A stretch of 64,000 nt of DNA, taken from the NCBI RefSeq assembly GCF_003054055.1, contig NZ_QBKI01000002.1, positions 310,001 through 374,000 of the forward strand, read 5' to 3'. The number at the start of each line of letters is the position of its first letter. Within the stretch, counting starts at the first letter, position 1. A program made the translations under genes and the position numbers. This DNA is from Pontibacter mucosus. Lineage in GTDB: Bacteria > Bacteroidota > Bacteroidia > Cytophagales > Hymenobacteraceae. Under the pieces are notes generated by a model that was not told the origin of the DNA, made no database searches, and worked only from the letters and a program-made list of their open reading frames with translations. Shown here in pieces: positions 16,401-24,123 of the stretch.

Positions 16401-17165
16401 ATGTTTTTTATACTTTCCAAAACCCTTGATTTCCTGCTGATGCCCCTGGTATGGGTGCTGGTTTTGCTGTTTCTGGCGGTTTTTCTGAAGTCGGTAAAAT
16501 GGCGACGCATTAGCCTGGTGAGCGCGCTGGTGATGCTCCTGTTCTTCAGCAATCCCTTTTTCGCGAACCTGGCCTGGCGTGCCTGGGAGGCCAAACCGGT
16601 GCCGGTAAGCGAGGTAGGCACCTATGATGTGGCCGTGGTACTAACGGGCGTTACCTCCTTTAAACCTGACATCACCGACCGCGTGCACACGAACAAGGGG
16701 GCAGACCGTTTTCTGCACACGCTGCAGCTCTACCGCCTGGGCAAGGTCAACAAGATATTGATAACCGGCGGCAAAGGCTTTCTGATGGACGAAATGGTGC
16801 CGGAGGCCGAGCAACTAAAGCGCGTGCTGCTGCTGGCTGGTGTGCCCGAGGAGGACCTTATTGTTGAGACCGGTGCCGTCAATACCCGTGAGAATGCTGT
16901 TTATGCTGCCCAGGTGCTGGCGCAACACCCAAGCTGGAAAAAGGTGCTGCTGGTAACTTCTGCCTTCCACATGCGCCGCTCCGAGGGCTGTTTCCGCAAA
17001 ATAGGCGTCACCTTCGACAGCTACCCGACTGACTTCTATTCCTCCGAGCCTATCCTCACCCCGGATTATACTTTCATGCCCAGCGCCGTCGCCTTCGAGA
17101 ACTGGCACCACCTGATTCATGAAATGGCGGGGTTTGTAGTGTATAAGGTGTTGGGGTATAGTTAA
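16401..17165 (+). CDS. YdcF/ElyC-family DUF218 membrane protein
   Basis: The 254-residue protein has two N-terminal membrane helices (about residues 8-28 and 35-55) and a DUF218 domain: YDVAVVLTGVTS, GADRFLHTLQLYRLGKVNKILITGG, ENAVYAAQVLA and LLVTSAFHMRRSEGCF. The layout matches ElyC/SanA/YdcF-type envelope proteins, linked in enterics to peptidoglycan and enterobacterial common antigen metabolism; the biochemical role is uncertain. It stands alone before a repeat island. Confidence 0.85.
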   Translation: MFFILSKTLDFLLMPLVWVLVLLFLAVFLKSVKWRRISLVSALVMLLFFSNPFFANLAWRAWEAKPVPVSEVGTYDVAVVLTGVTSFKPDITDRVHTNKGADRFLHTLQLYRLGKVNKILITGGKGFLMDEMVPEAEQLKRVLLLAGVPEEDLIVETGAVNTRENAVYAAQVLAQHPSWKKVLLVTSAFHMRRSEGCFRKIGVTFDSYPTDFYSSEPILTPDYTFMPSAVAFENWHHLIHEMAGFVVYKVLGYS

Positions 17166-17270
17166 GAAGTTGCTGGTTATTAGTTATTGGTTTTGTTTAG
17201 ATGATAGTATTAACTGCTTGCTCTGTTCCGGGCAGTTTTGTTCGGATTATGGCTATACTTCTAATCCACC

Positions 17271-17398
17271 GCTGGCGCGAGTTTGCAACTCGTGCCTACT
17301 ATGAGGTTGGGTTTGCAACCCAACTGGCTCGCAGAGCCATACTTTATACTTGGGCCATACTTCTATACTTTCTCTGGCGCAAGCGTCCGCTTGTGCCT
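17271..17398. repeat. Mosaic hairpin repeat, copy M1
   Basis: It contains the scaffold CTGGCGCGAG...CTCGTGCC with several hairpins. One is an outer 10-bp stem GGCGCGAGTT-TGC-AACTCGTGCC. Another is the 19-nt hairpin GTTGGGTTTGCAACCCAAC at 17306-17324 (8-bp stem, 3-nt loop). GGCTC-GCA-GAGCC and GCGCAAGCG-TC-CGCTTGTGC follow. TATACTT words are interspersed. Copies with different but still paired stems occur at 20693-20837, 23094-23236 and 42748-42960. Confidence 0.8.
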
Positions 17399-17422
17399 TC
17401 TACTTCGGCCATACTTTCGGCT

Positions 17423-17670
17423 ATACTTTCCTAGCCCCTGCTTCCTTCCACTTGAACCAAGCTATCCTTATTAGCTTCCGTTCATCCTCCAGACTTACAA
17501 ACCTACAGTTCCACCTCTTGCTTTCTGCCCTCCCAGGCCGGGAGGCCTCGCCTTCGGGCATCGCGCTGTGTTCCCTCCTTGCCTCGCTCACGCTCAGCAT
17601 GCCCTTAACGGGCACCGGATCTCACAAGGCGCTCAACCCAAAGGCTGGGAATCATTCGATAGCCGCTGCC
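17423..17670 (+). repeat. ~250-bp dispersed element R3, copy 1
   Basis: It starts ATACTTTCCTAGCCCCTGCTTCC and ends GGGAATCATTCGATAGCCGCTGCC. It shares long near-identical blocks (GGCCGGGAGGCCTCGCC, GGGCATCGCGCTGTGTTCC, GGGCACCGGATCTCACAAGG) with copies at 43007-43276 and, inverted, 61852-62101. On the minus strand (17421-17615) it holds a 64-codon frame from GTG, MPVKGMLS...VSLEDERKLIRIAWFKWKEA, similar to one in copy 3. No transposase or terminal inverted repeats are visible. Confidence 0.8.
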
Positions 17671-17710
17671 TCTGCTACTGGAAAGGATAGTATAAATTAA
17701 TAATATATAA

Positions 17711-17780
17711 ACTGTCCCCTTGAGGACAAACAAGAACGAGAGTTCGCCGTTTGCGAGCTTCGCTCAATAGGGGTGTTTTA
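17711..17780. repeat. R4 repeat (CTGTCCCCTTGAGG type), copy 1
   Basis: The segment ACTGTCCCCTTGAGGAC through GAGTTCGCCGTTTGCGAGC to ATAGGGGTG recurs inverted at 61688-61760. Its ends match shorter copies at 20884-20930 and 43283-43375. It directly follows the R3 element here and precedes it in the inverted island, so the two modules travel together. Confidence 0.75.
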
Positions 17781-17823
17781 CACTTTAACTATGAAACTCA
17801 TACTTCAGCCAAAGAAATTACAG

Positions 17824-17918
17824 ACTCCCCTCCTTGGCTAAGGAGGGGTTAGAGGTGGTTGGACCCGGCACTACAAAACTCCCTCCCCTGTTTTTAGGGG
17901 AGGGCAGGGGTGGGGTTT
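17824..17918. repeat. R1 palindromic repeat, double hairpin copy
   Basis: Two hairpins are present: CCCCTCCTT-GGCT-AAGGAGGGG (17827-17848) and CCCTCCCCT-GTTTTT-AGGGGAGGG (17881-17904). They are joined by GTTAGAGGTGGTTGGACCCGGC, whose GGTTGGACCCGG part recurs at 43625 and inverted at 61547. It may also terminate the minus-strand aldehyde dehydrogenase gene. Confidence 0.75.
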
Positions 17919-17922
17919 TATT

Positions 17923-19287
17923 CTATTCCACCCAAATACTCTTCTGGTTCACGAACTCACGGATGCCCAGGTAGGACAGTTCGCGGCCGTAACCGGACTT
18001 TTTGATACCGCCAAACGGCATTTCGGGTGAGGATGCTACCATGGCATTGACGAACATGGCCCCTGTTTCTACTTTGCGGGCCACGCGCAGGCCACGCTCC
18101 TTGTCCTGCGTCCACACGGCCCCGCCCAGCCCGAAGCGGGAGTCGTTGGCTACTTGAATGGCCTCTGCCTCGTCTTTTACCACCATCACGGCAGCTACAG
18201 GGCCAAACATTTCCTCCTCGTAGGCGGGCATGCCAGGCTTCACATTCTTCAGAATCATTGGCTTAAAGTAGGCGCTGTCTTTATTCTCGCGACCGCCATC
18301 GAGTACAACCTCAGCTCCCTGCTCTACAGAGCGCTTCACCTGCTTTTCCAGATCCTCGGCCAGGTCCACGCGCGCCAGAGGGCCATAGTCAATCTCGTCT
18401 TTCAACGGGTCACCGGTTTTCAGGGCCTGCATATTTTCCCTGAACTTCTGCAGAAACTGCTCGGCTATACTTTCCACCACAATGAAACGCTTGGCTGCAA
18501 TACAGCTCTGGCCCCCATTCACCATCCTCGACTTCACCGCAGTTTCGGCAGCTTTGTCCAGGTCGGCATCCTCCAGCACAATAAAGGCGTCGCTGCCGCC
18601 CAGTTCCAGCACGGTCTTCTTTATCTCCTGGCCGGCTTTCTCTGCTACCTTTGCGCCTGCGCCTTCGCTGCCTGTCAGGGTTACCGCCTTTACGTGCGGG
18701 TGCTCTATCACCGCATTCACCTCCTTTGAGCCAATGAGCAAGGTCTGGAAAACGTTGTCGGGGAAACCGGCTTTGCGCACAATCTCCTCCATAGCCAGGG
18801 CACATTGCGGCACGTTGGAGGCATGCTTGAGTAAGCCCACGTTGCCAGCCATCAGGGCCGGGGCCAGAAACCGGTAAGCCTGCCAGAAAGGGAAGTTCCA
18901 GGGCATTATGGCCAGCACCACGCCCAGCGGCTCAAAGGCAATCAGGCTGCGATCGGCCTTCGTTTCCACCTCCTCATCCGCCAGAAAATCAGCGGCGTTA
19001 TCGGCATAATAGCGGCAGGCCAGCGCACATTTTCTGACCTCCGCGATGGCTTCTTTCAGGGGCTTTCCCATCTCCAGCGAAATAATGCGGCCATACGTTT
19101 CCGCTTCGTTTTCCAGGATCTCGGCCTGCCGGTTCATGTAGGTTGCACGCTCTTCAAAGCTGGTGTGGCGCCAGCGTTGGAAAGCTTCTTCAGCGGCCTC
19201 AATTTTCTGATTTACTTCCTCCGAAGTATGTGGCGTAAAGGTTTTCACTACCTCGCCGGTGGCTGGATTAACGGTTTCTATCGGCAT
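17923..19287 (-). CDS. gabD: NAD(P)-dependent aldehyde dehydrogenase, succinate-semialdehyde type
   Basis: The 454-residue enzyme oxidises an aldehyde to its acid, most likely succinate semialdehyde to succinate. It starts PIETVNPATGEVVKTF. It shows the general-base Glu in VLELGGSDAFIVLEDADLDKA, the catalytic Cys in NGGQSCIAAKRFIV near residue 265, and the C-terminal EMPFGGIKKSGYGRELS. The short N-terminus and SDAF motif match the Sad/GabD branch common in Bacteroidota. It is flanked by repeat islands with no pathway partner nearby, so the substrate is an inference. Confidence 0.88.
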   Translation of the reverse strand: MPIETVNPATGEVVKTFTPHTSEEVNQKIEAAEEAFQRWRHTSFEERATYMNRQAEILENEAETYGRIISLEMGKPLKEAIAEVRKCALACRYYADNAADFLADEEVETKADRSLIAFEPLGVVLAIMPWNFPFWQAYRFLAPALMAGNVGLLKHASNVPQCALAMEEIVRKAGFPDNVFQTLLIGSKEVNAVIEHPHVKAVTLTGSEGAGAKVAEKAGQEIKKTVLELGGSDAFIVLEDADLDKAAETAVKSRMVNGGQSCIAAKRFIVVESIAEQFLQKFRENMQALKTGDPLKDEIDYGPLARVDLAEDLEKQVKRSVEQGAEVVLDGGRENKDSAYFKPMILKNVKPGMPAYEEEMFGPVAAVMVVKDEAEAIQVANDSRFGLGGAVWTQDKERGLRVARKVETGAMFVNAMVASSPEMPFGGIKKSGYGRELSYLGIREFVNQKSIWVE

Positions 19288-19528
19288 AGTTTTATTTCTT
19301 CAGGTTGCGGTGTAAATATACGCATCGTGGCGCACCCGGGCCGAACAATCGTGCGTAAAGCAGCCTGTCCGCCCTGACATGGATAACATTTGCGGCCGGT
19401 TTAAGTTTTGCATACGATTGATGTTAAAAATGCTTAGATTTGAAGAGTAAACCTTGCAACCCGTTGCGTTTCAAGTACTAAGCAGGGGTTGTAGCCATTG
19501 TTAAAATCATACTTTAGTTGAGGTCGCT

Positions 19529-20047
19529 TTGAAGAAACTGCTGCTTTTCTGTGCTTTATGCTGGCTAACCTTGTTGCAGGCCTGTGGGCAATCCACAGAC
19601 AGGGCATACGTGCTGATGCTGGAGGGACTTTACCAGAAAACGGTACCCACAATAGACCCGCTAGAGCTGAGAACCACCCTCACCTTCGATGCTGTAAAGC
19701 CCCTGCTGATCGACACGCGGCAGCAGGAGGAGTATGAGGTGAGTCATCTGAAGGGCGCCCGGTTTATGGACTACGAAACCTTTAATATGGATGCGCTGCA
19801 GGAGGTGCCCAAAGACACGCCGATTGTAGTATACTGCTCGGTTGGGTACCGCAGCGAGCGGGTGGGGGAGCTGCTGAAAGCGGCAGGATTTACCAAAGTG
19901 CGCAACCTGTACGGCGGCTTGTTTGAGTGGGTGAACCGCGGGTATGCTGTGCACAACAGCCAGGGCAGAACAAACAAAGTACACGCCTACTCCAAAACCT
20001 GGGGAGTATGGCTGCAGAAAGGGGAGAAAGTATATGGAAAAGAGTAA
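19529..20047 (+). CDS. Rhodanese-like lipoprotein
   Basis: The 172-residue protein starts at TTG (19529) behind a well-placed GAGG. It has a lipoprotein signal (MKKLLLFCALCWLTLLQAC, lipobox LQAC) and a single rhodanese domain. The active-site loop is YCSVGYRSERVGELL with the catalytic Cys near residue 102. It likely binds or transfers sulfur or a thiol in the periplasm. The stop overlaps the next gene by 14 bp, so the two are translationally coupled. Rhodanese domains next to DUF2064 transferases suggest a shared sulfur, arsenic or selenium-related role, which is unproven. Confidence 0.87.
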   Translation: MKKLLLFCALCWLTLLQACGQSTDRAYVLMLEGLYQKTVPTIDPLELRTTLTFDAVKPLLIDTRQQEEYEVSHLKGARFMDYETFNMDALQEVPKDTPIVVYCSVGYRSERVGELLKAAGFTKVRNLYGGLFEWVNRGYAVHNSQGRTNKVHAYSKTWGVWLQKGEKVYGKE

Positions 20048-20642
20048 GCTGCTGTTGCTGTTTGTGCGCAACCCGGAGCTGGGCAAGGTAAAAACCCGGC
20101 TAGCTGCCTCCGTAGGCCCCGAAACGGCGCTGGAAGTATACCTGCACCTGTTGCAGCACACCAAACAAGTAACCCAGGATCTGCCGGTGGATAAGCTGGT
20201 ATACTATGCCGGTGGCGTGAACGAACAGGATGTATGGCCCAACAGCCGCTACAAAAAACGGGAGCAGGCAGAAGGTGACCTAGGCGCGCGCATGCAGGCC
20301 GCCTTTGCCGATGCTTTTCTGGAGGGCTATACTTCGGTAGTGATCATCGGGAGCGACTGCCTGCAGCTGACACCAGAAATAATTATGCGTGCCTATAAAG
20401 AGCTGGAAACGCACGAAGTGGTAATCGGGCCTGCACTGGACGGCGGGTATTACCTGCTGGGGATGAACTGCCTGTACCCGCAGCTTTTCCAGAACAAATC
20501 CTGGAGCACCGAACGCGTGTTTTCTGAAACCATCCAGGACCTCCAGCGCCTGCACCTGCCGTACGCCCTTTTGCCCCGCCTTTCTGATATTGACCAGGTG
20601 GAGGATCTGGATGAGGAGCTGCTGCGTAGCTTTGGGCTGTAG
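20034..20642 (+). CDS. TIGR04282/DUF2064-type glycosyltransferase-fold protein
   Basis: The 202-residue protein starts at ATG 20034, right after GGGGAGAAAG; longer in-frame starts lie inside the rhodanese gene and lack family similarity. Motifs are LLLFVRNPELGKVKTRLA (nucleotide-binding), GDLGARMQAAF, VVIIGSDCLQL, and IGPALDGGYYLLGM. This is the DUF2064 family, which includes proteins annotated for arsenosugar biosynthesis in other bacteria. No ars genes lie in the window, so that role is not supported here beyond family membership. Confidence 0.87.
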   Translation: MEKSKLLLLFVRNPELGKVKTRLAASVGPETALEVYLHLLQHTKQVTQDLPVDKLVYYAGGVNEQDVWPNSRYKKREQAEGDLGARMQAAFADAFLEGYTSVVIIGSDCLQLTPEIIMRAYKELETHEVVIGPALDGGYYLLGMNCLYPQLFQNKSWSTERVFSETIQDLQRLHLPYALLPRLSDIDQVEDLDEELLRSFGL

Positions 20643-20692
20643 GATAGTACTTCCTTATACTTTCTTGTAGATGCCCACCCCTAATTTCTCCA

Positions 20693-20837
20693 AGGAGCAG
20701 GGGCGTTTCATTCTGGTAGACTTGCTCGTTATGGCGCGAGCGTCCACGCTCGTGACCGGCTATAGTTTGGGCCTCTGGCCCAGTCGGATTACAAATCCGA
20801 CTTCATAACAAGGCACGGGTTGCAAACCCGCGCCAGC
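20693..20837. repeat. Mosaic hairpin repeat, copy M2
   Basis: It is an inverted partner of 23094-23236: GGAGCAGG-GCGTTTCATTCTGGTAGAC, ATGGCGCGAGCGTCCACGCTCG, GGGCCTCTGGCCCAGT, the 19-nt hairpin GTCGGATTACAAATCCGAC (20783-20801) and the terminal CACGGGTTGCAAACCCGCGCC are all matched in order. The hairpin stems differ from the partner copy, but each remains self-complementary. Confidence 0.82.
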
Positions 20838-20844
20838 AAGTGTG

Positions 20845-20935
20845 TTAGCTTTTAGCAAATGGCATTTGCAACTGGCTTCACACCCCTATAGTCCCCTCAA
20901 GGGGACAGTTTTCTGTAGAACTTAACGGCTCGCCG
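20845..20935. repeat. R4 repeat, copy 2
   Basis: TTTTAGCAAA...CTGGCTTCACACCCCTATAGTCCCCTCAAGGGGACAGT...CTGTAGAACTTAACGG matches the module at 43313-43395, including the flank CTGTAGAACTTAAC. CCCCT/AGGGG forms a hairpin that may terminate either neighbouring gene. Confidence 0.7.
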
Positions 20936-20982
20936 CTTCCAGCGCTAGGCTACAGCCATAAGTATACTTTGACCAGTCTAAA

Positions 20983-22254
20983 TCACTCGGTTAAAGAGAT
21001 TGCTTTCTGCTGAGCTGGTTCCTGGATTTGCTGCTTTTCGAGCAAGGCATCGTAGCCGTACACATCCTCTCTAAAATGCACCTCCATCTGCTCGTTTACC
21101 CAGGAAGTGAAGTATACCATGTGCAGCGGAACAGGCTTCCTGACACGCACATAGTGGTTTGGCTTTCCCTGCGCCCATAGTTTGTCCACTCCCTCGGTAG
21201 TATAGCCGGAGCCGCGACTGAGCAGGTAGTACGCCAGTTCCACAGGTTTCTCCAGGCGCACGCAGCCATGGCTGAAAGCGCGGTGCGGATGGTTGAAAAG
21301 CGCCTTGGCCTGAGTGTCGTGGAGGTACTGCGGCAGGCGGTTCGGGAACGGGAATTTCACCTGGCCCAGCTCGTTATCCAGCCCGCTCAGCTGCGTGATG
21401 CGGTAGTTGAAGTTGGCCCGGTTTATACTTTGCCAGTCTACCTCCCAGGGGTTAACACGCACCCAGCTTCCGCTGTCGTTTCGCTCCAGTATCATGTTCT
21501 TTTTAGCCAGGTAACCGGGGTTGCGCCGAAGTATAGGCACAATTTCGTTCACGGCGATGGACGTGGGCACCTGCCAGTATGGGTTCAGCACCACCATGTC
21601 CAGCTTGGAGTGGATGGGGTAGGTTTTTAGCGTAGGCTTGCCAATCACCACGCGCATCTGCAAGTACACCTGGCCGCTGTCCACCACCAGCATTTTATAC
21701 TCTGGCAGGTTTATCACGGCGTAGGGTTCCTGCTCTTTTACAAAGGTGGAGTCGTAGCGGGTGAGGTTGATGCGCAGTTGCTCCAGCCGTTTGGCCGGAG
21801 GCACGTTTAGGGCGGCCACGGTGTTAGGGCCAACAACGCCATCGGGCTTGAGTCCGTGGCGGCGCTGGAAAAGCTTCACCGCCGTGCTCAGCCCCGAAGT
21901 ATAATCCGGGGTGTTGTAAGAGGAGTCCAACGGCAGATCGCCGGTGAGCAGGAGGTTGTCCTGCAGTTGCGTGACAAACAGGCTGCTGTCGCCGGGGCGT
22001 AGCAGGAGGGTGTCCGGGAAAGTATGCCAGTGGTCGGACTGGGCGATGGACTCGTACCGAAGTATGGCCTGCTCCATCCGCGCTTTGCTGTAAGGGGCAT
22101 AGCCTGGCTGCTCCTGCCCCTGCGCAAACACCCTTGCTACCCCCGCCAGGATGAATAAAAGTATGTGCAGTAGGCTGAGCATTCGGAACAGAGTTGTGTC
22201 TGTTAAAGTATACGTTGCAAAGCTTCTGCCTGCCATCGGTGTTCTCTTTTTCAT
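20983..22254 (-). CDS. L,D-transpeptidase with peptidoglycan-binding domain (YcbB-like)
   Basis: The 423-residue protein makes or remodels peptidoglycan 3-3 cross-links. After an N-terminal hydrophobic signal (LLHILLFILAGVARVFAQ) it has a long helical region and a PG_binding_1 domain (AVKLFQRRHGLKPDGVVGPNTVAALN). The YkuD catalytic domain ends in HPHRAFSHGCVRLEKP, where Cys is the nucleophile. The layout is YcbB/LdtD-like. The ATG at 22254 gives a long n-region; an internal ATG at 22182 would place Met right at the hydrophobic core, so the start is uncertain. It is divergent from the DUF2461 gene with a 68-bp spacer containing AAGTATA words. Confidence 0.9.
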   Translation of the reverse strand: MKKRTPMAGRSFATYTLTDTTLFRMLSLLHILLFILAGVARVFAQGQEQPGYAPYSKARMEQAILRYESIAQSDHWHTFPDTLLLRPGDSSLFVTQLQDNLLLTGDLPLDSSYNTPDYTSGLSTAVKLFQRRHGLKPDGVVGPNTVAALNVPPAKRLEQLRINLTRYDSTFVKEQEPYAVINLPEYKMLVVDSGQVYLQMRVVIGKPTLKTYPIHSKLDMVVLNPYWQVPTSIAVNEIVPILRRNPGYLAKKNMILERNDSGSWVRVNPWEVDWQSINRANFNYRITQLSGLDNELGQVKFPFPNRLPQYLHDTQAKALFNHPHRAFSHGCVRLEKPVELAYYLLSRGSGYTTEGVDKLWAQGKPNHYVRVRKPVPLHMVYFTSWVNEQMEVHFREDVYGYDALLEKQQIQEPAQQKAISLTE

Positions 22255-22322
22255 ATCCGGCTAAGGTAGTAGCTTTGCAAAGCATTAAAAATGACATATA
22301 TCCCTCAACCACAAAGTATAAA

Positions 22323-23006
22323 ATGATATCCACCATTGATAAGCATACCCTAACTTTTCTAGCAGACCTGTCGCGGAACAACACGCGTGAGTGGTTTAAT
22401 GAGCACAAGCCGCGTTACGAGAAGGCCCGCAAAAATTACCTGAGCTTTCTGGATGAACTGTTGCGGGAAATGGAGCACTTCGAACCCGCCGCCCGGGGCC
22501 AGCAGGGCAAAGACACAGTTTTCAGGATTTACCGCGACGTGCGCTTCTCAAACGACAAGCGCCCTTACAAAGACCATTTCGGGGCCTATGTGGCAGAGGG
22601 AGGGCGCAAATCCGTACTTCCGGGCTATTACCTGCATTTGGCCGGCGATAACCGGTCGTTTCTGGCAGGAGGCCTCTGGTACCCGCCGGCTGCTGAGCTA
22701 AAGGCCGTGCGGCAGGAGCTGGATTACAACCTGGAGGAGTTTAAGCGCATCGTAGAATCCGAGGACTTTAAAGTCCGGTTTGGGGAAATAGAAGGGGAGC
22801 AGCTCAAAACCACGCCCAAAGGTTACGAAAAAGACAACCCGGCCATCCATTACCTGCGCTTCAAAAGCTGGAATGCGGTGATGCCACTCTCTGATGAACA
22901 AGTGCTGCGCCCGGATTTCCTGCAGCTGGTGCTGGAGTCTTTCAGGATGCTGAAACCGCTGAACGATTTCTTAACGCACCCGCTAAAGGACATGGGAGAG
23001 GAGTAG
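22323..23006 (+). CDS. DUF2461 family protein
   Basis: The 227-residue protein, starting MISTIDKHTLTFLADLSRNNTREWFNEHK, has the conserved DUF2461 motifs WFNEHKPRYEKAR, DTVFRIYRDVRFSNDKRPYKDHFGAYV and PGYYLHL. The family is widespread and uncharacterised, with no catalytic residues agreed. I used the ATG at 22323; longer frames extend into the divergent gene's promoter. The gene lies between the inverted repeat copies M2 and M3 together with the L,D-transpeptidase gene. Confidence 0.87.
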   Translation: MISTIDKHTLTFLADLSRNNTREWFNEHKPRYEKARKNYLSFLDELLREMEHFEPAARGQQGKDTVFRIYRDVRFSNDKRPYKDHFGAYVAEGGRKSVLPGYYLHLAGDNRSFLAGGLWYPPAAELKAVRQELDYNLEEFKRIVESEDFKVRFGEIEGEQLKTTPKGYEKDNPAIHYLRFKSWNAVMPLSDEQVLRPDFLQLVLESFRMLKPLNDFLTHPLKDMGEE

Positions 23007-23093
23007 GTTCGTTATCCGTTGTAAGTTATTCGTTATTAGGTACTTCGTGCGCAGCTGCTTCTTGGTTTGTCTTAGACCTGGCGCAGAATTTAT

Positions 23094-23236
23094 CTGGCGC
23101 GAGTCTCCAGACCCGTGACTTACTATAATGTTGAGTCTCTGACTCAACTGGGCCGGAGGCCCAACGATAGCCGGTCACGAGCGTGGACGCTCGCGCCATA
23201 GAAAGTGGGTCTACCAGAATGAAACGCTCCTGCTCC
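23094..23236. repeat. Mosaic hairpin repeat, copy M3 (inverted relative to M2)
   Basis: It has the same module order as M2 on the opposite strand, with the 19-nt hairpin GTTGAGTCTCTGACTCAAC at 23130-23148, GGGCCGGAGGCCC, and the conserved CACGAGCGTGGACGCTCGCGCC and GTCTACCAGAATGAAACGC ends. With M2 it flanks the L,D-transpeptidase/DUF2461 pair. Confidence 0.82.
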
Positions 23237-23292
23237 CAAGAGGAAAATTCCTGTAAATGAAATAATGATTCCCCTCTTGTGAGGGGTAGGTT
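23233..23292. repeat. R1 palindromic repeat, short copy
   Basis: CTCCCAAGAGGAAAATTCCTG and ATGATTCCCCTCTTGTGAGGGG form the same two-arm arrangement as 1007-1088. It lies beyond the 3' end of the VOC gene, next to M3. Confidence 0.6.
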
Positions 23293-23350
23293 TATACTTG
23301 TATCGAAGTATAAATGGCAACTTGAGGTATCGCTATACTTCAGGTTAAAG

Positions 23351-23872
23351 CTATTTCTCCAACTCACCCAGCAGGCCGGCCACGTCGAGCGGGTGGGTGT
23401 ACATGTCCAGGGATCCATCCGGCTTCTGCGGCCATTGGTCCTTGGGCCTGTCCCAGTACAGTTCCACGCCATTTTGGTCTGGGTCATTGAGGTAGATGGC
23501 TTCTGAAACGCCGTGGTCGGAGGCACCTGTCAACGGGTACCCAGCATCCACCAGTCGCTTAAGAATGGTCGCCAGATCTTTACGGGTAGGGTAAAGAATG
23601 GCTGTATGGAACAAACCTGCTGAATTTCTGGGGGCAGGAGGCCCGTTTTTGCTGTACCACACGTTCAGGCCCAGGTGGTGGTGATAACCTCCGGCCGAGA
23701 TAAAGGCGGCGTCTTTCCCGTACATCGTCGTTATTTCGAACCCGAGCATCCCGCAGTAAAAGTCGATGGAGCGCTGCAGGTCTGCCACCTTCAGGTGCAC
23801 GTGCCCGATGCGGGTTGCCGCCGGTATTTTATACTTGTCATCGTTTTCCATAGGTGCCGGTTTTGGTGTCAT
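23351..23872 (-). CDS. VOC-superfamily protein, catechol-dioxygenase/glyoxalase type
   Basis: The 173-residue protein has two half VOC modules: IGHVHLKVADLQRSIDFYCGMLGFEITT...GGYHHHLGLNVW, and GLFHTAILYPTRKDLATILKRLVDAGYPLTGASDHGVSEAIYLNDPDQNGVELYWDRP. His and Glu residues at the expected metal positions (GHVHLK, HHHLGLN, VELYWD) suggest a working metal site. It resembles CatE-like catechol-2,3-dioxygenases, half their usual length. The substrate is unknown. An alternative start (MENDDK) lies seven codons in. Confidence 0.85.
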   Translation of the reverse strand: MTPKPAPMENDDKYKIPAATRIGHVHLKVADLQRSIDFYCGMLGFEITTMYGKDAAFISAGGYHHHLGLNVWYSKNGPPAPRNSAGLFHTAILYPTRKDLATILKRLVDAGYPLTGASDHGVSEAIYLNDPDQNGVELYWDRPKDQWPQKPDGSLDMYTHPLDVAGLLGELEK

Positions 23873-24123
23873 ACTCTGTAAGGCGCACGAGCCATGCCAA
23901 AGGAAGTATAGTATAAGATTACCTCATCCCTCGCTTAATGCCTTTGCGCCTGAATTGTCGTGTACTCAGTACATATACGGCAGGCCTGTGATAAAAGCTT
24001 TGGCAGAACACGGCGGCCGCTGAAACCAGCCAGTTGAATGATATACATTCCAAGCAATCATGTATAGTTGGGCGGCATTTCTAGCGTTGAAACCGCATCC
24101 ACAGTGCCTGTTTATACTTTCTT

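Noticed and set aside
17421..17615. 64-codon frame within repeat R3 copy 1 as a stand-alone gene
   Set aside because: Its start is GTG within repeat sequence and one of three copies is broken, so I described it as part of the repeat rather than as an independent gene.
22194..22322. 43-codon N-terminal extension of the DUF2461 gene
   Set aside because: The extension crosses the divergent promoter region and lacks similarity to the family, which starts around the ATG at 22323.
23026..23526. 166-codon minus-strand frame covering M3
   Set aside because: It overlaps repeat sequence and the VOC gene in another frame; the peptide is an artefact of the hairpin repeats.
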